From positions 22,142,823-22,206,822 of the forward strand of contig JASXTE010000010.1 in NCBI GenBank assembly GCA_030280995.1: DNA of 64,000 nucleotides. Direction: 5' to 3'. The translations under genes and the position numbers were made by a program. Shown in pieces: positions 45,501 through 56,002 of this stretch; the stretch's first letter is position 1; each line of letters starts with the position of its first letter. The notes under the pieces are model-generated. The model was not told the DNA's origin. It was given only the letters and a program-made list of their open reading frames with translations, and did no database searches. Source of the stretch: Hemileia vastatrix (taxonomy: Eukaryota; Basidiomycota; Pucciniomycetes; Pucciniales; Zaghouaniaceae).

Positions 45501-45877
45501 AACTGGAACGAAACGAAGAGGTAGGCATATTTTAATGAACATCTGAAAATTTTATGTGATTTCATATAAAAGATTAGGGATATCAGTTCATCTGATCACC
45601 TTTTAATCCTACCTTTGTTCCACTAAAATTTTTGTTTCGTCGTTTTGAATAATTTTACCAGCGTGAATCGTTTCTTAAGGAAATAGCGTCCCTTAATGAA
45701 AAATTAGCGTCATCCCAAAAAGAAACCTTGGACGCGATATCAAGTCAGAAAGAAAGTGAAAAAGAGCAGGAAGATTTACTTGTTTTGTTGGAAGATATTA
45801 GTAATAAAAGACGAAAAGATAAAGCCAGGATGAGAGAATCTGGTATGGAAGTTAGTGAAGATGAGGAAGAGGAATAA
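42596..45877 (+). CDS. USO1: Uso1/p115-type vesicle tethering protein
   Basis: Seven exons: 42596-42787, 42886-43071, 43125-43520, 43598-44710, 44766-45177, 45393-45520, 45662-45877, all joined at GT-AG and giving about 880 residues. The long N-terminal armadillo-like head starts near DGTLNKLVDRLQNSPQQEDR. It contains the hallmark REMIRNEALLILIAITEKNA and IQKIVAFEGAFDRLFGIINV (residues ~175-230) and ends near DPDASGLWFDWPFVEFLKN. A short coiled coil (ELIENLRSQIAEQLRDIETL) and an acidic tail (EDLLVLLEDISNKR ... SEDEEEE) follow. The family tethers COPII vesicles to the early Golgi via Rab1/Ypt1; the acidic tail binds golgin partners in p115. The length is nearer animal p115 than yeast Uso1, whose tail is much longer. 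Intron 5 (45178-45392) is unusually long and could hide a small exon. An intact copia element lies 580 bases downstream. Confidence 0.88.
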
Positions 45878-46451
45878 ATTTTAGAATTTATAAATAATCA
45901 AACAATTTTTCATAGATATCAATTTAGTTGAGATCGAAAACTAATTCAACAAATATATTTAGGAGTTCAGAATGTTGTACTTCTATGTGTGGGAATGTGC
46001 TATTATGCTAGAATGTGTATACAAGCACTAATGCATGGAAGCCTATCATACAACAAATTAAATGGAATCACGCTAACTTTGTGACAGTTATATTAGTAGA
46101 TATATATTCCCTTATTTTTTTTTTTTTTTTAAAAAGAATATTGACTAGGGGTTTTTTATTATATGGACAATTTGGATACTGTAATTTCTGTGTTTAATTT
46201 AAGCTCTCTGTGTGAAGAATGATCCCAACGAAACCGGATAATCATGGAAAATCATATATTCATTCCTTATGCATGAAGATTACAATAAAGTTGAAGGTTA
46301 TATCATCTTTCGTAAGAATTTTTTTTCATTTTTTGTGATTTAGGGAGGAGAGCAGTTGAATGAAATGATTATATCACGAATAGATGGATGCGGAAAGTAA
46401 AAGGTTTCAGGTATGTGAAACTGATTTGAAACCAATCTATTGAAAGTGTTT
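45878..46451. other. Downstream flank of the Uso1 gene, no clear gene
   Basis: This is AT-rich 3' flank with A/T runs near 46115-46135. A small open piece at 46230-46300 and another at 46345-46400 (GEQLNEMIISRIDGCGK with splice-like borders) cannot be assigned. See findings for a possible split gene around the copia element. Confidence 0.4.
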
Positions 46452-46456
46452 GGAAC

Positions 46457-46646
46457 TATGATAGCAACGTCAGTGCTGTCTCCGGAGTGAACCAATAATA
46501 TTTCATTCTAACATACCTATGATAGCAACGTCAGTGCTGTCTCCGGAGTGAACCGGAGATAATACGACGAAGTATCATAGGTTTATATACTTCTCTATGT
46601 ACATAACACATAATATCGCTAAGTCTATGTCTGCCTAGTCATAACA
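46457..46646 (-). repeat. 3' LTR of the copia element
   Basis: On the coding strand it begins TGTTATGACTAGGCAGAC and ends GTTGCTATCATA. It contains a direct duplication: the phrase TATGATAGCAACGTCAGTGC plus TGTCTCCGGAGTGAACC occurs twice, ~62 bases apart, on the + strand. It also contains the inner palindrome CTCCGGAG, and an ATATAAAC promoter-like box on the coding strand. It is identical to the 5' LTR. Confidence 0.96.
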
Positions 46647-46674
46647 CCCCCCCTCTTAGCGATTTTCCCACTAC

Positions 46675-49600
46675 CTAGTAAACTCCCAATAGATGCCTTT
46701 TATCTCTCCATACATTTGCCCCCAGGTTCTTGGTTAGAAGGTCCGCTATTTGATGTTGGGAGGATACCCACTCAATATCAATTTCACGACGGTGTAGTTG
46801 CTCGTTTACAAAATAGAAATCACGATCCACATGGCGGCATCGTTTATCAGAGGGGTTGTCAGTTGCCGCTACAATAGCACCTTTATTATCGCAGAATAAT
46901 TTGGTTGGCCCATGACATAAGTCAAGTTCGCGTAGCAAATTCCTCATCCATAAAGCTTGACGCGTAGCATTTGACATTGCCATGAGTTCTGAGTGCATGG
47001 AAGCAGTAGCAACTCGAGATTGACGTTTTGATTGCCATAGTATCAGGCAATTATTAAGTCGGAGAATATGACCACCAGTTGCCCGGGCAAATTCTCCACC
47101 CCATGTAGCATCACAGTAGACGTCCGTGAGAGGTTTATGGACAACTGTCGGAAATAAATGAAATTTTTTATCCTTGGTGAATTCGAGATATCGGAGTAAC
47201 TGATTCAGTGCAACCCATTCCTCTTTACCTGGTCTTGATGCAAAACGTGCCAGGAAGTTGACTGGGTATGCCAGATCAGGTCGAGATCCCGCTACAAGAT
47301 AGGACAAAGAACCAATGATGGATAAAAATTTAGTTGAGTCAATAGGGGTGTTTGTTTTTTCTTGTAGTGAAGTCAATACTAGACCAGTGGGAAGAGGCGC
47401 ATGTGAGGTCAGGTGTGCCGCATTATGCTCATTCAGGATTTTATTGACAAGAGCTGGTTGGTGTATTGTAAATCCTTTTTCGCATCTAGAAATTGCCAAA
47501 CCCACAATGGAAGAAATACAATCAGACCATTTAACCTTCAAATACTTTCCCATATCCTTTTCTAACTCATCTAACACCGCTTTACTACTACCCATTACCA
47601 CTCCATCATCAACATGAATCCAAAGCATAGCTTTGGATCCCTGTTTAACAAGAACATAAACACTGGCATCTTGATTACTTGATCGGTAACCAATTTGCGA
47701 TAGCAAAGAGCTCAGATGTTTCCACCAACATCGTGCTGCTTGTTTGGTGCCATATAAGGCCTTTTTCAGTTTACATACATGCAATGGATTATCAGTTTCA
47801 AAACCTTCAGGTTGTTTGACGTATATTTCTTCATTCATGTCGCTATGAAGATATGCCGCGGTAACATCAAATGTCTTGACTGGCCAGTTGTATGTTGCTG
47901 CTAGGGTAAGAAGGAGACGAAGTGATGCAAAAGTGGCAGTGGGAGCAAAAGTAGCATCAAAATCAACACCTTTTACCTGTTTAAAACCCTGCGCAACATA
48001 TCTTGCCTTGTGCTTGACAATTTCACCTAATTCGTTCCTTTTAAGAGCAAATACCCATCTGGCGCCAGTGACAGTCTTTCCTTCTGGAAGAGGAACAATG
48101 TCCCATACCTTCATGTCAGTAAGATTGTGAATTTCATTGCTACATGCATTTCTCCATGCCTCTGCATCAGGTCGATTCATGGCTTGTTTAAAGGTATGTG
48201 GTATTCTGTCAGAAAGATCAATAGCATTATTGTTAATGAACTCTACCAATGAATCTTGTGCAGAAATTGTCTCTTCAGCGGTGAAGTCGCCAAAACGTAG
48301 TGAATTGAGAACAAAAGATAGGTCCCCTTTTGATTGGTGTTGCACAGATGAAGAGTTTGGGTATGGGTTGGTGAGGGCAGAGGTAGATTTCTCTTCACCA
48401 TCTGGGATAAAATTTGCCATTGCCGATTGGACAAAAGTGTTAGTCTCTGGGTGCCAGAACATCCACCCTTTTCCACCATCTAGGAAACCGACGACACGAC
48501 ACCTCATTGCACGGGGTTCCATACGGGTTCGTTTTTCGGATGGTATATGAACGTATGCCCATTGGCCAAAAATCTTAATCGGCGACAGATCGGATACTCT
48601 ATTAAATATAAGCTGATAAGGTGTTGAGTCAGTCACCCGTACATTAGGGATTCTATTGTGAACATACGATGCCCAACAGTAGGCCAGGGGCCAGAAAGTA
48701 GCAGGCAGATTTGTGGCGAGTAAGATTGTTCTTGAAATTTCGCCAATTGTCTCATTGAATCTTTCCGCCATGCCATTCTGTTCGTGGTGGTATGGCATTG
48801 AGTGCTCATGAAGAATTCCTTTATCAGACAGAAAATCCGAAAATTTTTTGTTCATATACTCTTTGCCATTGTCCGTACGAAGAATTTTCATGCACTTGTT
48901 GGTGACATTCTCTAGGCGGTTTTTAAAATTGATGAAGGCATTAAAAACATCGGATTTCTTTTGAAGGATAAACACCTCACCATACGTGGAGAAAGATTCT
49001 CTAAACGTAGCTACATAAATTTCACCATGATCAGTTACATCAACCATAGGTCCCACAAGGTCAGACACAACCAACTCCATCAAGCCATGTTCACGCTTTA
49101 TAGATTTGCATGTGTTTTTCCGTTTGCTTTTTGAAACTGCACATATATCACAGTGCAATTTACACGAAGGGACATGGTCAGGTGCACCTTCACAAAGACC
49201 CATTTTAACAATGCGCTGTAGGATTCGGGTGCTTGTATGTCCTAGGCGTCGATGCCAATCCATGATTGAATTGGGGACCGCTTTCGGATAAGGTATATTT
49301 GAAGGTGGGTTAGATACAAATGGCGCTGGCAAGGTTGCTGATGATAAAGAGTTAAAATAATTAATTGCAAAAAGACTAGTGTCTAGACTACATGGATATA
49401 CTAGATCAACAGTCCATCTGCGTTCAGAAGGAGAAAGGCAAGCAACAAATAATGTTTTATTGTTTTTTGAAATAACATAATCATGGCAATCATTAAAACG
49501 TAGAGAGACACCATTTTGTAGAAGATCAAAAGGTGATAAGAGAGTTGATTTTGCCTTGTCACAGTAGAAAACGCCTTTAATCGTGATCAGCTCTTCATTG

Positions 49601-51165
49601 GTGCCTTTAACCAGAATGTTACCATAGCCCGTAATAAAAGCAGCCATGGAGTCAGTTGCTGTTTTCACTGATATTGGAGTGGGGAGTGATTTAAAATCAG
49701 ATAGAAGACGTACGTCACCGGTTACATGATGCGTTGCCCCAGAGTCAAATACTCCTTTTACACTATCACTCTCCAGTTCCGCCAACCAGTCCTCACTTCC
49801 TAGATCAAGCTCATTGAGGGCAGAGGTGAGTACATTCAAAGCTGATGAGTCAATTTTGTTTAATCGTACTTTAGATGAAGTTGAAGGGTGTTTTCCTCTT
49901 TTGTCGGTTAAAGAACGACGGATTTGACCGACCGCATTTCGTGCTTGTTGAAGACGTGCTTCTCGTTGTCCCCATACTTCAACATTAAAAGCTGAGCCAT
50001 TTCCATTGTATGGACATGTTTTCCAGAAATGTTCAGTTGAACGACAAAAACGGCATGAAGCGTCGTCTTTGTTGTATGCGGGTCGATAGCTATCTGTTTT
50101 ACCTTTGCGGAAAGCTAGAGTAGAGACTTCATCATCCGACGGGTTCAAAGCTGTGGTCAGGGCAGTGGACATGGTTGGACCAGCAGACAGAGCATTTGAG
50201 GATGAATTCGAGTATGAGTTTTGTAGGACGTCCATCATTTCGTCAAAAGATGGTTGGACAATGTCTTTTCGAAGTTCAAAATGACGATTCGCCTCCGTGT
50301 AGAGATTATTAGCAGATGCTGGAAGGAGCAACTGTGTGAACGTCGCAGCCATCTCGTCAAATCCAAAGGTAAACCCCGAACGTTGTATCGCTTCCAAAAT
50401 CGACTTGACGTTTTTTCCATGCGTCATTACATTTTCGAAAGGGAGATTCTTAACTTTTAGTAAGTCATTGAACAGGGACATGCGAGCTGTGTGTGACGCT
50501 TTATCAAATTTTTTACTAAGTATAGTAAAAGCCTTTTTACATGATGTGCCAAAATCAATAAACGATTGGAGTTCCTCATCTAGGGTGTAGTATAGAATAT
50601 GCCAACTCATTTCATCTTCAAACCGTGCGATCGAAGTATTTAGATCAATTGATTCAGTAGCATATTTCGTAGTCCTGATCCGTCGATTCAGAAACAGATT
50701 TAGATTTTTAACCCAGACATGCCAATTCGAACCATCGACTTTTAATTTGGCCATATGTTTTGTTTTTGAAATAATGTCTTCGATAATGTCGGCACAGTCC
50801 TTCCCTTTGTACTCCGATAGTGGTGCCAGTTCAGATTGGTCAGGCATATTGTGACGTGGAGGGGAACAGTGGGCAAAGGGATTGGGCAAATTATCAGTTG
50901 GGGAACGCGTGGAAGTTGAAGTATTATTTAGAGGTGATTCTGGGGGAGAGTCCGCTGGGAAGAAAGGTCGGGCAGTGTTGCCACTAGAAGACGAGATGGG
51001 AGATGCAGTATGGGAGAAAGATTTTGAACGCCGTCGATCACGTGTTGTGATTTTTGCGTTGTCGGTGTTAGAGAGGTGAGGAGGAAGATCCAAGTTACGG
51101 ATTTCGCGTTGTAGTTTTGGTTTGGATTTGAATGGGTTAGGGTTATTGACGTCGAATGCTGGCAT
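46675..51165 (-). CDS. Copia Gag-Pol polyprotein
   Basis: 1496 residues in one frame. Gag occupies about residues 1-400, with a CCHC knuckle CRFCRSTEHFWKTC at ~372-385. The protease site DSGATHHV is at ~474. The integrase HHCC region (WHRRLGH ... CDICAVSKSKR) starts at ~637, and the core has SDLVGPM (~701), RTDNGKEY (~764) and NGMAERFNE (~803). RT starts with GARWVFALKRNELGE (~1040) and has the catalytic HVDDGVV (~1185). RNase H YCDATWGG (~1350), SMHSELMA, CDNKGAI and HVDRDFYF run to the end with ADLLTKNL. The order integrase before RT defines Ty1/copia. All catalytic residues I can check are present. The first Met lies 253 bases inside the 5' LTR, a normal leader length. No separate gag frame or frameshift site is seen, as in many copia elements. 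Confidence 0.97.
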   Translation of the reverse strand: MPAFDVNNPNPFKSKPKLQREIRNLDLPPHLSNTDNAKITTRDRRRSKSFSHTASPISSSSGNTARPFFPADSPPESPLNNTSTSTRSPTDNLPNPFAHCSPPRHNMPDQSELAPLSEYKGKDCADIIEDIISKTKHMAKLKVDGSNWHVWVKNLNLFLNRRIRTTKYATESIDLNTSIARFEDEMSWHILYYTLDEELQSFIDFGTSCKKAFTILSKKFDKASHTARMSLFNDLLKVKNLPFENVMTHGKNVKSILEAIQRSGFTFGFDEMAATFTQLLLPASANNLYTEANRHFELRKDIVQPSFDEMMDVLQNSYSNSSSNALSAGPTMSTALTTALNPSDDEVSTLAFRKGKTDSYRPAYNKDDASCRFCRSTEHFWKTCPYNGNGSAFNVEVWGQREARLQQARNAVGQIRRSLTDKRGKHPSTSSKVRLNKIDSSALNVLTSALNELDLGSEDWLAELESDSVKGVFDSGATHHVTGDVRLLSDFKSLPTPISVKTATDSMAAFITGYGNILVKGTNEELITIKGVFYCDKAKSTLLSPFDLLQNGVSLRFNDCHDYVISKNNKTLFVACLSPSERRWTVDLVYPCSLDTSLFAINYFNSLSSATLPAPFVSNPPSNIPYPKAVPNSIMDWHRRLGHTSTRILQRIVKMGLCEGAPDHVPSCKLHCDICAVSKSKRKNTCKSIKREHGLMELVVSDLVGPMVDVTDHGEIYVATFRESFSTYGEVFILQKKSDVFNAFINFKNRLENVTNKCMKILRTDNGKEYMNKKFSDFLSDKGILHEHSMPYHHEQNGMAERFNETIGEISRTILLATNLPATFWPLAYCWASYVHNRIPNVRVTDSTPYQLIFNRVSDLSPIKIFGQWAYVHIPSEKRTRMEPRAMRCRVVGFLDGGKGWMFWHPETNTFVQSAMANFIPDGEEKSTSALTNPYPNSSSVQHQSKGDLSFVLNSLRFGDFTAEETISAQDSLVEFINNNAIDLSDRIPHTFKQAMNRPDAEAWRNACSNEIHNLTDMKVWDIVPLPEGKTVTGARWVFALKRNELGEIVKHKARYVAQGFKQVKGVDFDATFAPTATFASLRLLLTLAATYNWPVKTFDVTAAYLHSDMNEEIYVKQPEGFETDNPLHVCKLKKALYGTKQAARCWWKHLSSLLSQIGYRSSNQDASVYVLVKQGSKAMLWIHVDDGVVMGSSKAVLDELEKDMGKYLKVKWSDCISSIVGLAISRCEKGFTIHQPALVNKILNEHNAAHLTSHAPLPTGLVLTSLQEKTNTPIDSTKFLSIIGSLSYLVAGSRPDLAYPVNFLARFASRPGKEEWVALNQLLRYLEFTKDKKFHLFPTVVHKPLTDVYCDATWGGEFARATGGHILRLNNCLILWQSKRQSRVATASMHSELMAMSNATRQALWMRNLLRELDLCHGPTKLFCDNKGAIVAATDNPSDKRCRHVDRDFYFVNEQLHRREIDIEWVSSQHQIADLLTKNLGANVWRDKRHLLGVY

Positions 51166-51417
51166 GAATTAAATGCCGGCGTGGTTAGGATGAATAGTAG
51201 AATTCTGTGGCAAGGATTAGTTGACCACGACGAGATTAAAGGGAGATGGAGTATGCGCCAAGAGTTAGTTGAACACAAAAAAAATTGTTGAATTGTGAAT
51301 GCCGATGATTAGTGGGCACCACTTCAGGCACGTTTAACGTGGGACAAACACGGGATTCACACTTGCTTCCGAGAGAATAATACAAGAACTTCAATTGTTC
51401 AGGGACGGCCCATAACC

Positions 51418-51607
51418 TATGATAGCAACGTCAGTGCTGTCTCCGGAGTGAACCAATAATATTTCATTCTAACATACCTATGATAGCAACGTCAGTGCTG
51501 TCTCCGGAGTGAACCGGAGATAATACGACGAAGTATCATAGGTTTATATACTTCTCTATGTACATAACACATAATATCGCTAAGTCTATGTCTGCCTAGT
51601 CATAACA
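51418..51607 (-). repeat. 5' LTR of the copia element
   Basis: Identical to the 3' LTR including its internal duplication. Directly inside on the coding strand is GGTTATGGGCCGTCCCTGAA (51398-51417), where the tRNA primer site should be; the tRNA is not identified. Confidence 0.95.
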
Positions 51608-51612
51608 GGAAC

Positions 51613-53334
51613 CAATCTAAAACCATTAATTGAATTGTTAAGTCAGATGTGTCTCTAATCAATTCAATTAATGCATAGTTTCATGATAGTTCAATAAATC
51701 ATTTCAGATTAGTTCAATGAATGGTTTCACATAAGATTTGAGTTCAATCTGAAACTGGTCTCAATACAGTCTTCACATCCTTAAATGTGACTACTTTACA
51801 TCTGGACATTGATTATTATTTTTTCTTTTTTTATCCTGTGCTTTATAGAAAGGGATGTGGGTGAAACCTTGTCAAAGTTATCTGGTTTAGGAGAAATAGA
51901 TCTTGATTATGTCAACACTACAAATAATCAGGTGGGGTACCTTGCATACAAATTCACCCCCCCCCCCCTCACTCTCTCTCTCTCTCCCTGTTTTTTTGTG
52001 GTGACAGCATCCAGCCCTCAGGCCTGGAATATCCAAAAAATAAAAATAAAAAAAATAAAAATAAAAATCACTACGCAAAACCTGTTTCTACGTTGTCTTG
52101 CTTCAAACACTAAGTTCAATCTATTTTTCAAATTGTCTTTTGACTGAGTTTTTGCAAAAGGGACTTACTCGATATATATATAAATTAAAATTAAAAATTA
52201 AAAAATTAAAAAGAACACCTGACTTTCTTCTGTGGTGAAGGTTTGGTTAACTCTTTTTTTTAAAAAAAAAAAACAATTGAAAAACAATAATAAAAATTAC
52301 ATTAAATCTCTAAATATTTAAAGATATCATTTTTTTATTATATATATATATATATATATTTAAAAGATGTTGGTATTTGATGATTGTGCATAGCAACTTC
52401 TTATTATATCTTATTTTAATTTATTTTTTGAATTATATCCAAAGCAGAAAAACACTGCATGTTAAATGTCTAATATGTTTGTGGTTTACTGCTTGAGTCC
52501 TTATTGTGTTTCTGTTTTTAAACTGTTGAGTCACCTAGGCTGAGCACATATCTTCCCTTTATTACCAAAATGTAGATTATGTAACTCAGGAAGAGTCTTA
52601 ACCAGACACTACAAAATTAAAGTACTTTGCCCATAGTTATAAGCAAAATAATTTGACATAGCGGGCGGGTATATCACTACTCTAATCAATATTTGCATTG
52701 AAACAAAATCATTATACTTTTAGAATAAGTATTTTAAGCTCGTAGTAAGAGTCAGTCACTGGGTCATTACTTAAAACCAAAAATAAAAAATAAAAAAAAT
52801 ATTAGACGTCCAGCACCCAGTTGTTACAATTCATTAATTGTTTTAATATGTTAATACTATTTTATTATTATTATTCAAAGAGGATTCGCTAGGGAACAGC
52901 CCGCCAATCCTTACAGCTATTTATACATTAGAATTATTCTTAACTACATCATATATGGGCGGAAATAGTTGTGGGGAATCAATATGTAATATCTAACTGT
53001 ATTAATGTGGGAAATATTATCTATGTAAAATACTTCATTAAAACGTAACAACAGTCTCTTTCCACTTTGATAAACCAGGTTCAACCTTGTTTTCAAGTGT
53101 GCTCATTGAATGATTCAACTAGCTTCCTATGACTCAGACTGAGCTGAATTTAGTAAGTAAAAATGAATAAGTAAGCTTTTTTAATTTAGTTGATCAAGCT
53201 TTTTTGTGTAGAGGATGTAGTCAGAATTAAAGCGCACATTTGCTAGCAAGTCCACCTGATTATTTTCAGAGTGAAGTATTCACCATGAAAATTCGAACTA
53301 GAAATTTTTTAGCTGGAAGCATATGCAGCAAGAA
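51613..53334. other. Intergenic, with microsatellites and one exon-like piece
   Basis: A phrase at 51860-51931 reads DVGETLSKLSGLGEIDLDYV then NTTNNQ behind a good acceptor (TTTATAG) but before a weak donor, so it is unassigned. A C-run and (CT)n are at 51958-51987, an AAAAT array is at 52035-52070, and (TA)n is at 52339-52359. No other gene is seen. A single half-site of the TGCTAGCA MITE family (TTTGCTAGCAAGTCCACC) is at 53228-53245. Confidence 0.4.
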
Positions 53335-53510
53335 CCATAACTCTTGGCCCTTTTGTCATTGGTTTGTGCACTTTTTTTACTGGAATAACATATTTTGTTG
53401 TTGGATGTATCACCCAAAAAAGCTTAAAACCTCCTGTTAAAGGCCAGAATAGTGCTGAGCCAGGCAAAAAAGTAGTAAAACTTTTTGGCAAAAAGGCCAA
53501 GCATTTATGG
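53335..53510. mobile_element. MITE, copy 1 of a CTTGGCC-ended family
   Basis: The ends are inverted: CCATAACTCTTGGCCCTTTT on the left and, read inward, CCATAAATGCTTGGCCTTTT on the right, about 176 bases apart. A diverged second copy is at 57949-58074. The hydrophobic frame across it (TLGPFVIGLCTFFTGITYFV) is therefore repeat sequence, not a gene. Confidence 0.6.
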
Positions 53511-54191
53511 TTGTGCTATATATATATATATATATATATATATTTACATTTATTAAAATCACGCCCAGCTAGGGGCCTGGAGAAAGGGAAACCGTAAATT
53601 CAAGGATTATGTTCCCCAAATACGATGATAAAAAAGGTGAGAATTTGATTTTAAATCTTATTAGAATGGCCATACAGGCAAGGGGAAATTGATATGTAAA
53701 AACACTTTATGTAAACCTCCTCTGAAAATTAGTATACACCTGAGCCTTGAAAGAAATATTAACTCTTAGGATATCAGTTTAAGAAACAATTTTAGCCACA
53801 AAAAGAAAACACAAAAAAAAGTAATTGACAAAGAATTTCATAAAATTAATTTCAGAAACAAACTTTCCTTAAGTTTGTTGTCGAATAAATATCCACAAAA
53901 ACATTAACGGGAGGCTTAAAGCAGTGTCTACTGAACGTGAAAAGTAACGTCATAATAAAATAATAATTGGGTTTCAAGGCACTTCAGATTTCTTCTTTAC
54001 TTCTATGTTTCCAATATGAGTTGCTGACGGTCAAAATTCTATGATAAATCTTGATTCAGGCTTCATGAATCGATGCCCAACTCCATCCATTCATGGCATT
54101 AGGTTTTTTAATAATGACTCAACTCAAACTTGAGTGATGAAAATGATTTACATTACTGCTGTCGTATTTTCATGAATTTATTAGCTTTTTA
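53511..54191. other. Intergenic region downstream of the receptor gene
   Basis: A (TA)n run (53517-53541) abuts the MITE. The rest is unique AT-rich sequence that should contain the 3' UTR of the minus-strand receptor gene. No other gene was recognised. Confidence 0.45.
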
Positions 54192-54922
54192 TCAAATTGC
54201 TCGAAACTCGTAACAAATTTTATCTTGCGTATAAATCGTTGGAGAATATTGATCACAATTCGGGCAACTTGTATTTTTCAATGGGGCTGTGTCGTCTAAT
54301 GGAGAGGTTGGAGTTTTTACTTCTAAAGAATTTGTATGGGCTTCTTCAAAGCAAGTTTTAGAATCCGTTGAAGGAATTGAGCAAGCCTTGCTAGTAGATG
54401 TAAATAATTTGGTGTGGTAATTTTGAACCAGTACGTTGCGAGTAACCTACAAAGGAAAAAAAAAAAAAAAAGGAAACACTATCTTTAGTAAATAATTTAA
54501 TGGAAGATACATTCGAAAAAAAAAAAAAATCTCACTCCAAAAAGTAATGCATCAACTACTCCATGACACGAAAATATTGAGCCAGCAATAGCTTGTGGGA
54601 GTGCAGTCCATTCATTGCTTGTTGCTTGACAAATCCGATAAGCCGAAAATGGGATGGTCAAAAATAAAGATGCCAAAGGATACAAAATCATGGTTCTTCC
54701 AACGGACCGTAGGCATCTTTGAGCTTGGTAGGTTGACTCTAAACCTTCCATTGGGTCAACATGCGAAATGATTATTGAAGAACGATGTAATAAACTTCCA
54801 TCTCCTTTATAATGTTTTTGTAAGCTCCAATACAATATTCCATATATAATACATGCCCCAAGAGTAGAGCTCAGTAGCCAGATATCTGTAAAAATTGAAG
54901 AATTACTTAGTTACGCTTTTTG

Positions 54923-54957
<35 letters not shown>

Positions 54958-56002
54958 TATTGACTGCATTACCATGAAACCATATCTTTTCGGTTTTGTA
55001 TTTATTATTGATCCAACACCAGTCACCTGTCCAAAAATCTGAAGAGTGAAATCTTGTCAATTTATTGGCTAAAATAAAAATCTGTTGGAATATTCTTACA
55101 GAAAGGATGCTTGGGGTACATTCGGTCCCTTACTAACCCCATTATTGCTAAAACGCCTGAAAATAGCCATGCCAAAACTGAAGCAAACTGAGTTATCCAG
55201 CGTTGACTACATTTATTATTTAAGATAATGAATGTTTCGAATGCGATGAGAAAGTGCTGTGGAAAATTTAAACAAAGTTTTAGCTAAAAATGCCCAAGAA
55301 AAAATGTTGATAAAATAGTTCAAGTCACAAAAAACCGACAAAAAATGAAGATGCTACATCCGAAAACTGAATTAAGAGACCTTGAATTGTGCAAGTGTGT
55401 GAAATTATTCCTTTTGAATTTGGAATGGGAGAAAAGTCTAGAAAAGCTCAAAAAGTTTGCCAATATCAGCATGGTTGTAGTAGCGCATTGAACCCGACAA
55501 CTGACAGTTGTGCATGAAACCCATTGCCTGAATAATTTCTGCCACTAGCAAGTTGATAAAAAGAGGCTAAAAATTAAAGTGTAACCCAGTTAGTCTTTTC
55601 AGATGTTTATTTATAAGAGCACGAAACCACTTACCCCAAAGGAAGTGTGCATAAAATTTAGTCGAGCTCTTGCCCAAACAGGGGAGGATGTCGATTTAAC
55701 AAGGCATGCCAAAACCAAAACATAGCCAATAAGGGCCAGGCAGGTAACGAATGAAGTCTAGTGAGAAGATATATAGCAAGTTATGAAATAATTGAATCAG
55801 AATTGAATACTTCACGGCTGAGTAGCTTTATTACCTACAGTAGCGGCAAAGGCAACGATCTGGTTAGAAAGAGAGACATTTCTGGTCAAAAAATGGAAGT
55901 GGAAAGCTTTTGTCAAAATATGAATGGAATACTTGCGAGAATTTGTACATGGTGTTGAGGCGCAGTAGGGAGGGACGTTAATCTCCCAGAAACAGGTGTC
56001 AT
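54192..56002 (-). CDS. Seven-transmembrane receptor, fungal cAMP-receptor/Git3-like type
   Basis: Nine exons read on the minus strand: 56002-55949, 55859-55839, 55757-55635, 55566-55506, 55437-55340, 55256-55100, 55026-54973, 54885-54536, 54446-54192. All junctions are GT-AG and phases agree, giving about 390 residues. TM1 is FVTCLALIGYVLVLACLV; TM2 is PLFINLLVAEIIQAMGF; TM3 starts CTIQGLLIQFSDVASSFF and crosses an exon join; TM4 is FASVLAWLFSGVLAIMGL. Then comes the loop motif DWCWINNKY, TM5 IWLLSSTLGACIIYGILYW, TM6 TMILYPLASLFLTIPFSA and TM7 IAGSIFSCHGVVDALLFG followed by VTRNVL. The conserved Cys, QG, CWI and YPL positions match the basidiomycete receptor family. The ligand is unknown; such receptors signal through G proteins at the plasma membrane. 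The first two exons (N-terminus, a 21-base micro-exon) are uncertain. The long poly-T (54925-54956) is inside an intron. Confidence 0.75.

Larger units (their letters stand above)
46457..51607 (-). mobile_element. Intact Ty1/copia retrotransposon
   Basis: This is 5151 bases with 190 bp LTRs at 46457-46646 and 51418-51607 that are identical base for base as read. GGAAC is duplicated at 46452-46456 and 51608-51612. A polypurine tract (AAGAGGGGGGG, minus strand) abuts the 3' LTR. The single coding frame is open throughout. Identical LTRs and an intact frame mean a very recent insertion, probably still competent. CG dinucleotides are common here, unlike the gypsy relics. Confidence 0.97.

Noticed and set aside
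47315..51079. Several plus-strand frames of 60-137 residues
   Set aside because: Shadows of the intact copia polyprotein on the minus strand.
53240..53597. Hydrophobic membrane-protein-like frame
   Set aside because: The sequence is a MITE with inverted ends and has a diverged second copy at 57949; the apparent helix is repeat sequence followed by a TA microsatellite.
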